From the NCBI GenBank assembly GCA_958295845.1, contig OY282376.1, forward strand, positions 3,113,022 through 3,177,021: a DNA stretch of 64,000 bases, in the 5' to 3' direction. This document shows, piece by piece, positions 51,907 to 61,092 of the stretch (position 1 is its first letter; each line of letters starts with the position of its first letter). The DNA is from Caldilineaceae bacterium (GTDB lineage: Bacteria > Chloroflexota > Anaerolineae > Caldilineales > Caldilineaceae). The notes beneath the pieces were generated by a model, which saw only the letters and a program-made list of their open reading frames with translations, had not been told where the DNA came from and ran no database searches. The position numbers were made by a program, and so were the translations under genes.

Positions 51907-53286
51907 ATGGACAAGAAACCCAATGTAATCGTCTGCATCTGTGACCAACTGCGTGCATTTGAAGTGGGCTGCTATGGCAATCAGGTGATCCGTAGTCCCA
52001 ACATTGATAAATTGGCTGCTGAGGGAGTGCGATTTCAGCACGCCGTGTCGACGAACCCGGTATGCATGCCGGCGCGGTCCTCGCTAATCTCCGGCCAGTA
52101 CTCTCGCACATGCATGGGCTCGCTGGGAAACGCCTCAGTGCCCGACGAACAAGGCAGGCCCATCGTCGCCTCGTGGCCGCTTCAGGAGCGAGTACACCTG
52201 CCTGACCCAACGGTGGCAGAGCAGTTCAAGGGCGCTGGTTACGATACAGCGCTAATCGGCAAGTGGCACATTCACACCGCTCCCGAACTGGTTGGTTTCG
52301 ACTACACGCTGCATCCGAGAGTTAATCACCGGCACACGGGGCAGGATTTCGTTGAGAACGGCGGAGCCCCCTCGGTTGTTGACGGTTTCAGCGTGGAGTA
52401 CGAACTCGAAAACGTACTCTCCTATCTGTCAGCAGACCGCGACGACTCCTTCTTTCTCTACTACAGTATCTCCCCACCCCACATGCCGCTGGCAGACGCG
52501 CCGGACGAATACCTGACCATGTACGATCCGGATGAAGTGCCGCTCAGGCCCAACGTGTTCCAGGATGGCGAGATGGCGTATGACGAGCACTGGTTCAAAG
52601 TCTACCTGTGGGACTTCCTCTTCTATTCGCTGAAACTACCCCATACGCTGGAACTCACAGAAGGGTTCGACCTGCGGACGATGACCGCGCTGTACTATGG
52701 GCTTACGACCTGGGTCGACGACATGGTTGGGCGCATGATGGAGGGGCTGCGTGAGAACGGCCTGCTTGACAACACGATTGTCGTCTTTACGTCGGATCAC
52801 GGCGACAACCTGGGCAGCCATCATCGATTCAACAAGGGCCTGCTTATCGAGGAGTCGATTCGCGTTCCCATGATCTTCCACGCACCCTGGCTGTGGCAGG
52901 CGGGTGTCAACAGTTTGCAGGTGGCACAGCTCATTGACATCATGCCAACTGTGCTGGAAGCCAGTGGATGCGAAGTACCTTACCCAGTTCAGGGAAGAGA
53001 CCTTACACCGATTCTGACAGGGGAGCGTCAACATTTGGAAGAGAACTGGGGCTTCATCGAGACCAGTGGAGGGGAGATAGGAATCAGAACGCCCACCCAC
53101 CTCTTTGGGCGCCGAACTCCCGGTAGTGACGGACGTTCAGAACAGGAGTCTACTTCCTTTTTCGACTTGCGAAACGACCCCTATGAGTTGAACAACCTCG
53201 CCGGGAGTGGCCAGCAGGCGAATACTTCCGCCGAGCTCGACGGCCTACTCACCGAGTGGGATAGGAATACCGTATGGATGAAATAA
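51907..53286 (+). CDS. Sulfatase (type I, formylglycine-dependent)
   Basis: A 459-residue alkaline-phosphatase-fold sulfatase. Cys53 in P-V-C-M-P-A-R-S-S-L is the residue converted to formylglycine (C-x-P-x-R). The metal site includes D13 in C-D-Q-L-R and the later F-T-S-D-H-G-D-N-L-G-S-H-H. The start at ATG 51907 (M-D-K-K-P-N) is preferred over 51841, because the region before it has no sulfatase-like sequence; there is no signal peptide, so the enzyme is probably cytoplasmic. No formylglycine-generating enzyme is in view. The substrate is likely a sulfated sugar or small ester, consistent with the surrounding sugar genes. Confidence 0.92.
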   Translation: MDKKPNVIVCICDQLRAFEVGCYGNQVIRSPNIDKLAAEGVRFQHAVSTNPVCMPARSSLISGQYSRTCMGSLGNASVPDEQGRPIVASWPLQERVHLPDPTVAEQFKGAGYDTALIGKWHIHTAPELVGFDYTLHPRVNHRHTGQDFVENGGAPSVVDGFSVEYELENVLSYLSADRDDSFFLYYSISPPHMPLADAPDEYLTMYDPDEVPLRPNVFQDGEMAYDEHWFKVYLWDFLFYSLKLPHTLELTEGFDLRTMTALYYGLTTWVDDMVGRMMEGLRENGLLDNTIVVFTSDHGDNLGSHHRFNKGLLIEESIRVPMIFHAPWLWQAGVNSLQVAQLIDIMPTVLEASGCEVPYPVQGRDLTPILTGERQHLEENWGFIETSGGEIGIRTPTHLFGRRTPGSDGRSEQESTSFFDLRNDPYELNNLAGSGQQANTSAELDGLLTEWDRNTVWMK

Positions 53287-53306
53287 GTCAGGAAACAGGG
53301 CGTATC

Positions 53307-54092
53307 CTATGCCGTGCGAATCACCTGATTCTGTGTGTCAAAGCGAACGAACTTGGAATAATGATATACCTCAATCCCTTCTCCTACCGGTGTCGGTGCG
53401 CGCACAATAAATTCCGCCCAATCGGGCGAATTTAGGGCAACGTAAGCCAGCTCGAACCCGGCGATCAGATCATCCGGTTCCCGGGAAAAATCGGGCATGA
53501 GGACGGGCCCCGTATCGGTCTGATATATAAAGTCCCGCTCACTTGCGTTCATTGTCTTGACCGGAAACTCCAGCACTGCCGTGTACCGACTCTCTTGGAT
53601 GACAGTTCTCCCAACCAGCGGGGGCCCGCTCGGGTCCAGGGTCGCCTCGACAATCTGCTCCGGCGTATCCAGAATCTCCCCTTCGACACGCCTTACATCC
53701 AATCGGATGTTTTCGTAGGCATCGGCTACGTATCCTGACTGTCGTTCCGGTTGCATGCCGCGTGAAGGAGGGTAGAAAGGTACGCCCATATTGGCGACTT
53801 CGTAGGTCTTGACGATCAGGTAGCGGTCCTTCGAAAGGATGGGAACAAAATCTGCATTGGGATGGATCCAGATGTCTCGCTCGACGCCGACCCGTTCGGT
53901 CTTGCAGCTTGCGCCCATGACGAAGGTTTGCGCCGCCCCCGTTTCGTTGTCGATGATCTCGCACACACATTCGAGAAGGATGCGCGCATTGTTCAGCGAG
54001 GAAGGTGGTTCGTGTGAGGCAGTTTCGGCCGGCCTTTTCTCGTAGTCAATTCGAAATGTGAGAGACGAACGCGCAAAGTCTACGGTTTGCAT
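53307..54092 (-). CDS. Conserved-looking protein of unknown function
   Basis: A 261-residue soluble protein. The start at ATG 54092 has GGAG seven bases before it and is preferred over a longer frame to 54185. Sequence is beta-rich with D/E patches: segments resembling R-D-I-W-I-H-P, Y-L-I-V-K-T-Y-E, R-Y-T-A-V-L-E-F and V-Y-H-Y-S-K-F-V-R. I recognise no family or motif. It lies 20 bases from the sulfatase stop, on the opposite strand (convergent), and is divergent from the Gfo/Idh/MocA gene. Confidence 0.65.
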   Translation of the reverse strand: MQTVDFARSSLTFRIDYEKRPAETASHEPPSSLNNARILLECVCEIIDNETGAAQTFVMGASCKTERVGVERDIWIHPNADFVPILSKDRYLIVKTYEVANMGVPFYPPSRGMQPERQSGYVADAYENIRLDVRRVEGEILDTPEQIVEATLDPSGPPLVGRTVIQESRYTAVLEFPVKTMNASERDFIYQTDTGPVLMPDFSREPDDLIAGFELAYVALNSPDWAEFIVRAPTPVGEGIEVYHYSKFVRFDTQNQVIRTA

Positions 54093-54213
54093 TGAGATCT
54101 CCGGCCATAAATCGGCGCGAGGCTTGGGTGGGAGTAACTGGCAAGGTTGAAGTTGTTTCGACAACGGACTATCTAGCACATTCAACTTGCGATGTCAACG
54201 AGTTTTTTCACTG

Positions 54214-54242
54214 TGTTCAACGGTCGGTGCCCGTGCTACAAT
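54214..54242 (+). promoter_or_regulatory. Possible promoter of the Gfo/Idh/MocA gene
   Basis: TACAAT at 54237-54242 (5/6) with TGTTCA at 54214-54219 (17-base spacer, 3/6 match to TTGACA). Leader of about 68 bases before the ATG at 54316. Confidence 0.4.
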
Positions 54243-54315
54243 GGCGCGAACGTTTGGGCGGTTATTATGGAAACGAGCCATCCACCCCACAGTTCCCTCG
54301 AAAGGAGTGCGTAAA

Positions 54316-55431
54316 ATGACATTGCGAGCCGGGATCGTCGGGTGCGGTGGAATCAGCCGTTCCCACGCCACTGCTTACGCCAACCTCGATGGCGTTACAC
54401 TTGCCGCGCTGTGCGACATCAACCCAGAGGCGCTCAACGCCCGTGCTGATGAGCATGGTGTTTCTGCGCGCTATTCTGACTTCGAGGAGATGTTCGAGAA
54501 GGAAGACCTTGACGTGGTCAGCGCCTGCACGCACGCTCCGCTGCACGGTCCGGTCGCCATCGCCGCTGCCAGGCATGGTGTCAATGTTCTGAGCGAGAAG
54601 CCGCTGTCTGTCGACCTGCAGACCGCAGACAAGATGCGTGCTGCATGCAGTGAAGCCGGTGTGCGACTCGCAGTCAGCCACCAATTCAGCTTCACACCGC
54701 CCTTCCAGGAGGCAAAGGCCTGGATCGACGCCGGACTCATCGGCGAGTTTCGCTCTGTCCGCGAAATCGGAAAAGGGCGCCCGGCCGGATTTGAACTGAT
54801 GGAAATGGGCGTCCATTATTTCGACGGAATGGACCTGTTCCTCGACGGCATCGAATGGATTCATGCCCAAGTAACATACGAAGGTCACGAGGTCGGCGTC
54901 GAGGACATTATGACGAGCAGTGAACTCTGCACGACCGACAAGAGAGACAACGGCATCGTCGCCGGCGATACCATGATGATCCACATAAAGGGCAAGAACG
55001 GCGCATCCGGAATCATGGAACTGTACCGCCGCCCGCAGGTACAAGGTTGGATGATGGGACCCCACATCCTAGGTTCCGAGGGCCAACTGATGATCAGACC
55101 CAATCCGGAAACCTTTGTCGACGAGCTGTGGCACTGTCCATTTGACGTCTCCTTCCCGAGCCATACCCCCGAGTGGCAGAAAGTGCCTATTGACCCAGAA
55201 CGCTTCAGAATCGGCGAGCAGCTCTGGCAACGGCGCCAATCGATCTGGAGCGTCCGCGACATGGTCGACTCCATTAGGGAAGGCCGCCAGCCGCGACTGG
55301 GCGGTGCAGCTGCACTTATATCGCTCGAGTGTGTCTTCGCGGTCTACGAGTCCCACTTTACCGGCGCCAGGGCGACTTTGCCTCTGAAAGAACGTCGCCA
55401 CCCGCTCGTCAGCCGGCTCCAGACAGTTTAA
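54316..55431 (+). CDS. Gfo/Idh/MocA family oxidoreductase
   Basis: A 371-residue NAD(P)-dependent dehydrogenase with the N-terminal Rossmann motif G-I-V-G-C-G-G-I-S and the catalytic lysine region S-E-K-P-L-S (about residue 95), then a C-terminal alpha/beta substrate domain. The family oxidises sugars, inositols or sugar acids, or makes deoxy/keto sugars. AAAGGAG before the ATG at 54316 fixes the start. It lies 63 bases upstream of an MFS transporter, suggesting uptake plus oxidation of one substrate. Confidence 0.92.
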   Translation: MTLRAGIVGCGGISRSHATAYANLDGVTLAALCDINPEALNARADEHGVSARYSDFEEMFEKEDLDVVSACTHAPLHGPVAIAAARHGVNVLSEKPLSVDLQTADKMRAACSEAGVRLAVSHQFSFTPPFQEAKAWIDAGLIGEFRSVREIGKGRPAGFELMEMGVHYFDGMDLFLDGIEWIHAQVTYEGHEVGVEDIMTSSELCTTDKRDNGIVAGDTMMIHIKGKNGASGIMELYRRPQVQGWMMGPHILGSEGQLMIRPNPETFVDELWHCPFDVSFPSHTPEWQKVPIDPERFRIGEQLWQRRQSIWSVRDMVDSIREGRQPRLGGAAALISLECVFAVYESHFTGARATLPLKERRHPLVSRLQTV

Positions 55432-55494
55432 GGAAACGGTAAGTAGTGGCCTACGTATCCTCTCAGAAATCTTCGCTCCAGACCGGATAATCAG

Positions 55495-56748
55495 TTGATT
55501 CCGCGTTTCTTCTATGGCTGGTGGATCGTCGCGGCGGCAGTCCTCCTGCAGTTCGTTTTTCTCGGTGTAAGCCAGTCCACTGTAAGCGTTTTTCTGCGTC
55601 CGGTCGTTGAGGAAATGGGCTGGCAGGTATGGCAGTTCACACTGGGGTCGTCGCTGTCCGTGCTGGCCGGCGCCCTCTCCGGCGTTGTTGTCGGCCGCAT
55701 CGTAGACCAGCGCGGCCCGCGCTTTCCTGTGCTCGCCGGCGCCCTTGTTGCCGCCGCTTGTCTTTGGAGTCTAGGCAGACAGTCCAACCTGTGGCTTTTC
55801 TGGGCCCTGCACCTCTTTGCCGGCTTCATCGGCTGGACGCTGTTTGGGCCGCTTGTCGTCAATACCACCATCAACAAGTGGTTCATCCGCCGCAGGGGCT
55901 GGGCGCTCGCCATCGGCTCCAGCGGCATCTCTTTCGGCGGACTGATTGCCCCGGTTTCGATGACGCTTGTCGTCGACTCGCTGGGCTGGCGCAATGGCTA
56001 CTTTGTCCAGGCTCTTTTCGTCCTGGCGGTCGTCGCACCGATTGCCTTGGTAATGCGGCGCACTCCGGAGGACGCCGGCCTCCAGCCTGACGGCGAGCCT
56101 TCCCCAAGCGAGATCGACGGCGCCTCTCCGCACGAAGCGGAGCCACGCTCCTACACCAGCCGCCAGGCCCTCCGTTCGCCTGGCTTCTGGCTGCTCCTCC
56201 TCGGCTACAGTATGAACCAGGCCGCGCTGGCATCAGTGCTGGCCCACGCGGTGCCCTTTGCCACCGACGCCTCTTTTTCCCGCCGGACGGCCGCCCTTGC
56301 CCTCGCCGTAAATGGGCTGGGAAATCTGCTGTCCAAGGCCGTGTGGGGCTACTGCCTTCAGCGTTATCCACCGCGGGCGCTTGCCGTGGCCGCTTTTTCG
56401 CTAGGAGGCACAGGCGTCGGCCTGATGCTGATTTCCGCCGCCACTGCAGAACCGGTCATTCTCTTTGCCGGTTTCTTTCTCTATGGTTTTGGATTTGGGG
56501 GCACGATTCCAATAAGTGAATCCCTTTGGGTGAGTTACTTTGGCCGCGCTCACATAGGTGCTGTCCGCGGCGTCGCCCAGCCCCTTACAGTAATCTGTCC
56601 CACGGTTGCACCGGTGCTTGTTGGCGTCGCTTATGATCTACAGGGAAGCTATCAGCTTGGTTTTCTCGGTATCATCGGCGTCTACCTGCTGGCGGGCCTG
56701 CTGGTGGCAGTCTCCCGCCCGCCTAAGGCCGAAACGACGCAAGTGTAA
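55495..56748 (+). CDS. MFS transporter
   Basis: A 417-residue major facilitator with about 12 membrane segments and the family landmark G-R-I-V-D-Q-R-G-P-R in the loop between helices 2 and 3. A soluble linker (about 195-220) separates the halves. The OFA/monocarboxylate-like branch is possible but not certain. It starts at a TTG (55495) without a strong binding site; no better start is nearby. The neighbouring oxidoreductase upstream and the UxaA-type dehydratase downstream suggest sugar-acid uptake. High GC at the third codon position in this gene is noticeable. Confidence 0.9.
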   Translation: MIPRFFYGWWIVAAAVLLQFVFLGVSQSTVSVFLRPVVEEMGWQVWQFTLGSSLSVLAGALSGVVVGRIVDQRGPRFPVLAGALVAAACLWSLGRQSNLWLFWALHLFAGFIGWTLFGPLVVNTTINKWFIRRRGWALAIGSSGISFGGLIAPVSMTLVVDSLGWRNGYFVQALFVLAVVAPIALVMRRTPEDAGLQPDGEPSPSEIDGASPHEAEPRSYTSRQALRSPGFWLLLLGYSMNQAALASVLAHAVPFATDASFSRRTAALALAVNGLGNLLSKAVWGYCLQRYPPRALAVAAFSLGGTGVGLMLISAATAEPVILFAGFFLYGFGFGGTIPISESLWVSYFGRAHIGAVRGVAQPLTVICPTVAPVLVGVAYDLQGSYQLGFLGIIGVYLLAGLLVAVSRPPKAETTQV

Positions 56749-56981
56749 GTCCAGGGCGGCGGACGCATGTTCGCGCCTGCACATTTAGCTTTCCCTATCT
56801 GTATCTTTGCTCGTTTTTGGGCTATGATAAGGCAAATTCAGAGGGCGTTCGCGTCGGGGAAAGTTCGTGCACTGTCTGGCAGCCTGGGAGGCTGCAACTG
56901 TAGATTGGGACGTCGAACGAACTCGGTCCTGGCCACTCTGGCAAGAACTCTGCGGGACTTTTCTCCGCAAAGATTGCGACT

Positions 56982-57287
56982 ATGCCTGACGATCAGAGCA
57001 GTCTGCTACTACGGATAGCAGATGAAGACAATGTTTACGTCCTGCTGCGCAACTTGAACGCGGGGACCCGTTTGAAGCTTGGAGAGCGGACAGTCGTTTG
57101 CGAGACCTTGCTTGAACTGGGACACAAAATAGCCGCGTGCAATATTACCGAAGGCGAAAAGATCGTCAAGTACGGCGCGCCGATTGGCTCAGCCACGCGC
57201 GACATTCGCGCAGGTGAGCATGTGCACCTGCACAATATCAAGAGCGACTACATTCCCACCTACACTTTGAATTCGGAGACCGACTGA
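56982..57287 (+). CDS. SAF domain, small subunit of UxaA-type (altronate/sulfolactate) dehydratase
   Basis: A 101-residue SAF domain. The UxaA N-terminal pattern is clear: D-N-V-Y-V-L-L-R, G-H-K-I-A-A, Y-G-A-P-I-G-S-A-T, and G-E-H-V-H-L-H-N. In altronate dehydratase and sulfolactate sulfo-lyase this domain is a separate small subunit or the N-terminal domain of one chain. Here it is a separate gene, 20 bases before the large-subunit gene. The split matches sulfolactate sulfo-lyase (SuyAB) or split UxaA types. Confidence 0.93.
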   Translation: MPDDQSSLLLRIADEDNVYVLLRNLNAGTRLKLGERTVVCETLLELGHKIAACNITEGEKIVKYGAPIGSATRDIRAGEHVHLHNIKSDYIPTYTLNSETD

Positions 57288-57307
57288 ACCGGTCGAGGAG
57301 CGATCCG

Positions 57308-58516
57308 ATGTCTGCGAAAACCGAGTTTCAAGGTTTCCTGCGGCAGGATGGACGCAAAGGCATCCGCAATACGATTCTGGTCGTCTATTTGGTCGAATGC
57401 GCCCACCACGTGGCCCGCGAGATCGTCTATCCCTACCGCAAACAGGGCGTTCATCTGATCGGTTTCAGCGGCTGTTACCCTAACCAGTATGCATTTGACA
57501 TGATGGCCCGGCTCTGCACCCATCCAAACACAGGCGGTGTCCTTCTCGTCTCGTTGGGCTGCGAGAGCTTTGATCGCCGCGGCCTGGCGCAACTCGTCGG
57601 AGAAAGCGGCCGCCCTGTCGAGACCCTGGTGATCCAGGAAAGAGGGGGCACGCTCATCACCATCGATGAAGGTCAGATCTGGTTGGAAAAGACCCTAGCT
57701 GAACTTGAAGAGACAACCACACGTGTGACGATGTCGGTGGACGAGCTGGTCGTGGGGGCAATCTGCGGCGGTTCCGACGCCACCAGCGGCATCACAGCCA
57801 ACCCGGCCATCGGTCGCTGTTTCGATCTACTGGTGGAGAACAACGCCAGCGCGATTTTCGAAGAGGGCGGCGAACTGATCGGCTGCGAGAAGATCATGGC
57901 CGACAGGGCGGTGACCACGGCACTGGGCGAAGAGATCCTCTCGACCATGGAGAAGACCGCCCACTACTACACGACCATGGGCCACGGTAGTTTTGCGGTC
58001 GGCAATGCCGACGGCGGGTTGACAACAGTCGAAGAGAAGTCGATGGGGGCTTACGCCAAGAGCGGCTCTTCACCGATCTCCGGTCTGATCAAACCTGGCG
58101 ACGTGCCACCGGCGGGTGGCCTTTACCTGCTCGATATCGTCCCCGACGGCGACGCCCGCTTCGGCTTCCCAAACATCAACGACACCGCAGAAATCGCCGA
58201 GCTGATCGCCTGCGGCGCGCATCTGACGCTCTTTTCGACCGGACGGGGCTCGGTGGTAGGATCGGCGATCTCGCCGGTGGTCAAAGTTTGCGCCAATCCT
58301 GAGACCTACCGTCGCATGTCTGGTGACATGGACGTGGACGCCGGTCGTATTCTTGAAGGGCAAGCGACGCTTAGCGAGGTGGGCCAGGAGATCTTCGCGC
58401 AGGTGCTGGACGTTGCCGGCGGCGCGCCGACCAAGTCGGAGAGCCTCGGCCACCAGGAGTTTGTTCTGACCTACAAAACCTTCGAACCAATCGGTCCCGC
58501 CTGCCTTCCGGTCTAG
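57308..58516 (+). CDS. UxaA-type dehydratase, large subunit (altronate or related sugar-acid dehydratase)
   Basis: A 402-residue protein with the C-terminal UxaA fold. Family blocks: G-Y-x-R-x-D-G-R-K-G-I-R-N near the start, H-P-N-x-G-G-V-L-L-V-S-L-G-C-E, the I-C-G-G-S-D-A-T-S-G-x-T-A-N-P motif, E-E-G-G-E-L-I-G-C-E, and G-x-G-S-x-x-G-S-A-I-S-P-V. The enzymes dehydrate altronate, galactarate, or eliminate sulfite from sulfolactate with iron. The substrate cannot be chosen from sequence alone; next-door sugar genes favour a sugar acid. Confidence 0.93.
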   Translation: MSAKTEFQGFLRQDGRKGIRNTILVVYLVECAHHVAREIVYPYRKQGVHLIGFSGCYPNQYAFDMMARLCTHPNTGGVLLVSLGCESFDRRGLAQLVGESGRPVETLVIQERGGTLITIDEGQIWLEKTLAELEETTTRVTMSVDELVVGAICGGSDATSGITANPAIGRCFDLLVENNASAIFEEGGELIGCEKIMADRAVTTALGEEILSTMEKTAHYYTTMGHGSFAVGNADGGLTTVEEKSMGAYAKSGSSPISGLIKPGDVPPAGGLYLLDIVPDGDARFGFPNINDTAEIAELIACGAHLTLFSTGRGSVVGSAISPVVKVCANPETYRRMSGDMDVDAGRILEGQATLSEVGQEIFAQVLDVAGGAPTKSESLGHQEFVLTYKTFEPIGPACLPV

Positions 58517-58710
58517 TTTCACTTGCACTCAAACACCCGCTACAGCCTGCTGATCGGTATCCCCAGCCTTGCCCAACCGGCAGGGCTTCCTGACGTAACC
58601 GGGAAGAACATGGCAGAACTGCCAGTTGGACCGATCGGCAGGCGAATCCCCAGAAGCGAGACACCCATTCCAATGTACGGCTCTGATGGAATCTGTTCCG
58701 AGGCCCTGCG

Positions 58711-59715
58711 ATGACTTCGGATTCCCAAACCACGTCGCAGCAGGGCTCTCCTGCTCACCACACTGATACGCAAGCCCCTGTCAATTTCGCACCAAACCGA
58801 ACCCTGAAACAGTACTTGGGTTTGACCGCGCGCGGCTTTGCCATGGGATGCGCCGATATCGTCCCGGGCGTATCCGGCGGAACCATGGCATTTATTCTCG
58901 GAATCTATGAAGAGCTCGTGATGAGCATTCGCGCGGGCGCGCGCCGGCCGTTCTGGCAGGCGCTCTTGCGACTCAACGTCCCCGCCGCGCTTGAGGCAGT
59001 AAACGCCCGCTTTCTGGTCGCCGTTCTGGCCGGCATCGCGATCGCCGTCCTGACACTTGCCTCCTGGTTGGAATGGGTCCTGGAGCACCAGCCCGTACTC
59101 ATCTGGAGCTTTTTCTTTGGCCTGGTGTTCGCCTCGATCGTCACAGTTCGCAAACGAGTCCATAACTGGAACCCCACCCTCTTCGTCGCGCTGGCAGTGG
59201 GCGCAGTGGGCGCCTATTTCGTGGTTGGGGCAGTCCCCGTACAGACGCCGGAGTCGGCCTGGTTTCTGTTCTTAAGCGGCATGTTGGCCATCTGTGCCAT
59301 GATCCTGCCCGGCATTTCCGGTTCGTTTATCCTCGTACTGCTGGGCAAATACCAGTTCGTGCTAGCCGCCGTGAACCAGAGGGATATCGTCAGTCTAGCC
59401 ATCGTCGGAGCCGGCGCGGTCGTCGGCATCGTTACCTTCGCACAGGTCCTGGCCTGGCTGTTCAAGCGCTACCATGACGCCACCATCGCGGTGCTAATCG
59501 GACTGATGGCCGGAAGCCTGCGCAAAATCTGGCCGTGGAAGGAAACGGTTGCCTCAATCATCGACCGCCACGGGGAGATCCTGCCGACGGTACAACGAAA
59601 CCAGCTGCCCTCCGCCTTGACGGCAGAGGTCTTTCTGGCGCTTGGCTTGGCTGTCGCTGGATTTGCCGTGGTGATCGTACTGGACCGACTCAGCCAGCCG
59701 AAGCCAGCCAGCTGA
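58711..59715 (+). CDS. DUF368 membrane protein, undecaprenyl-phosphate translocase (PopT-like)
   Basis: A 334-residue integral membrane protein of the DUF368 family. The diagnostic block G-C-A-D-I-V-P-G-V-S-G-G-T (about residues 46-58) lies in the first half, and a second P-G-I-S-G-S in the other half mirrors it, indicating an inverted repeat of two halves. Around eight to ten hydrophobic segments are present. DUF368 proteins are reported to flip undecaprenyl phosphate to the cytoplasmic face for re-use in envelope synthesis. A 30-residue polar N-terminus precedes the first segment. It is convergent with the MFS gene at 59749. Confidence 0.92.
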   Translation: MTSDSQTTSQQGSPAHHTDTQAPVNFAPNRTLKQYLGLTARGFAMGCADIVPGVSGGTMAFILGIYEELVMSIRAGARRPFWQALLRLNVPAALEAVNARFLVAVLAGIAIAVLTLASWLEWVLEHQPVLIWSFFFGLVFASIVTVRKRVHNWNPTLFVALAVGAVGAYFVVGAVPVQTPESAWFLFLSGMLAICAMILPGISGSFILVLLGKYQFVLAAVNQRDIVSLAIVGAGAVVGIVTFAQVLAWLFKRYHDATIAVLIGLMAGSLRKIWPWKETVASIIDRHGEILPTVQRNQLPSALTAEVFLALGLAVAGFAVVIVLDRLSQPKPAS

Positions 59716-59748
59716 ATCTTGTGAGGGCGTATGGGACAGAAACGACGT

Positions 59749-61092
59749 TCAAGTGGCAACCTCAGCAGGCTGCTCTTCTGCCAAGCGCTGTGGCGTCGTC
59801 CGTCGCGGCTCCCTGACCCAGAACAGCATCAGTAGAAGAGCCGCTGCCCCTACCGCCATCGCGGCTCTGAACAAGGCGGCGTAGCCAAACGCGCCTGCCA
59901 ACCAACCTCCCAGAATCGGCGCGCCAATCAGAATCGGCGCCAACACTGTGTTTGTCAGCCCGATATAAGTCGGCCGGTCCTCAGGTGCGCTGAACTCCAA
60001 GATGATTGGGAGTGATGAGGTGTGATCTGCTGCCAGGAAAGTACCGAGGAAAATGAAGGTGATTAGCAGACCGACCGGCACTGATCCCAGAACACCTGAC
60101 GAAGCGATTGCCCCTCCCTGATTCGCGGCCGCACCCATTCCGCCGATCACGAGCGCGCTCAGCGGCGCCAAGGCCACAAAGAAGGCCGCTGCGGCCAGAA
60201 CAGTCTTATGCCCGACCCGGTCGGCCAACAGCCCCAACAGCGGATTGAAAACTGCCTGCGTTCCAACCAGAACCGCCGTCAGCAGGCCGACGCCGCGGCC
60301 GTCAAGCGAATACATCTCCGTGCCGTAGACGGCAAAGAATCCTGTGCTCATCCCGCCCAGGTTGATCATGGACTTGCTGATCAGGTAGCGGCGATAGTTG
60401 ATATCCCGCTTCAACACCGTTGACACGCGTCCAAGGTAGCGGAACAGGGGTATCGTCTTCCTCGTCACCTCGCTTTCCGGCTCACGCGTGAGGGCAAGCC
60501 CCACCCAGGAAACAACCACAAAAACGAAGGCAATCGTGAAGAGGAGAGCGTAGTTGCCCGGGAACGCGCGACTGATCAGTATTCGCCCGACAAAGAAGGC
60601 GCCCACGACGCCCATGAGCTGGCCGAGACCATGGCCGAGACCGAGCCAGATGCCTCGACGCCGGACCGGAATGACTTTGGCGATCATGTCCAGCCAAGGG
60701 GGTGTCCCCAGGCCGGCGCCCGACGACGCCAACCCAATGCCCACGAGAACCGCAACAAGGGCGACTGTAGGTCTTTCGACGGCAAAGATGAGTACGACCA
60801 GACCGATCAGAAGGTACGGCAACCTCTCGAGGAAGAAGCCGATGACCATCACGAACGGCTTCTTATAGGGCATGCTTTCGGCCCAGTTAGCAGTCAGCAG
60901 TTGCGGGAGGTAGAGGCCGAGGGACCACATGGCCGGGACGAGACCGATTACCAGTTTGGAGTCGGTCAACTGGCTCACCAGCACGGGAACCACAGTTTCC
61001 CTGGAAATGAAACTGATGCCCAGCGTGATGAAGGTTATGTCCCACAGACTTACGGAGAAGTTCCAGCTTGTATTGTCGTTACCGCGCCCCAT
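59749..61092 (-). CDS. MFS transporter of the PhyH gene group
   Basis: A 447-residue major facilitator with about 12 membrane segments and no obvious substrate motif. The start region overlaps the end of the PhyH gene at 61079 by 14 bases, so translation is probably coupled. It is the last gene of a minus-strand group with three PhyH genes, and could import their substrate or export a product. It is convergent with the DUF368 gene. Confidence 0.9.
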   Translation of the reverse strand: MGRGNDNTSWNFSVSLWDITFITLGISFISRETVVPVLVSQLTDSKLVIGLVPAMWSLGLYLPQLLTANWAESMPYKKPFVMVIGFFLERLPYLLIGLVVLIFAVERPTVALVAVLVGIGLASSGAGLGTPPWLDMIAKVIPVRRRGIWLGLGHGLGQLMGVVGAFFVGRILISRAFPGNYALLFTIAFVFVVVSWVGLALTREPESEVTRKTIPLFRYLGRVSTVLKRDINYRRYLISKSMINLGGMSTGFFAVYGTEMYSLDGRGVGLLTAVLVGTQAVFNPLLGLLADRVGHKTVLAAAAFFVALAPLSALVIGGMGAAANQGGAIASSGVLGSVPVGLLITFIFLGTFLAADHTSSLPIILEFSAPEDRPTYIGLTNTVLAPILIGAPILGGWLAGAFGYAALFRAAMAVGAAALLLMLFWVREPRRTTPQRLAEEQPAEVAT

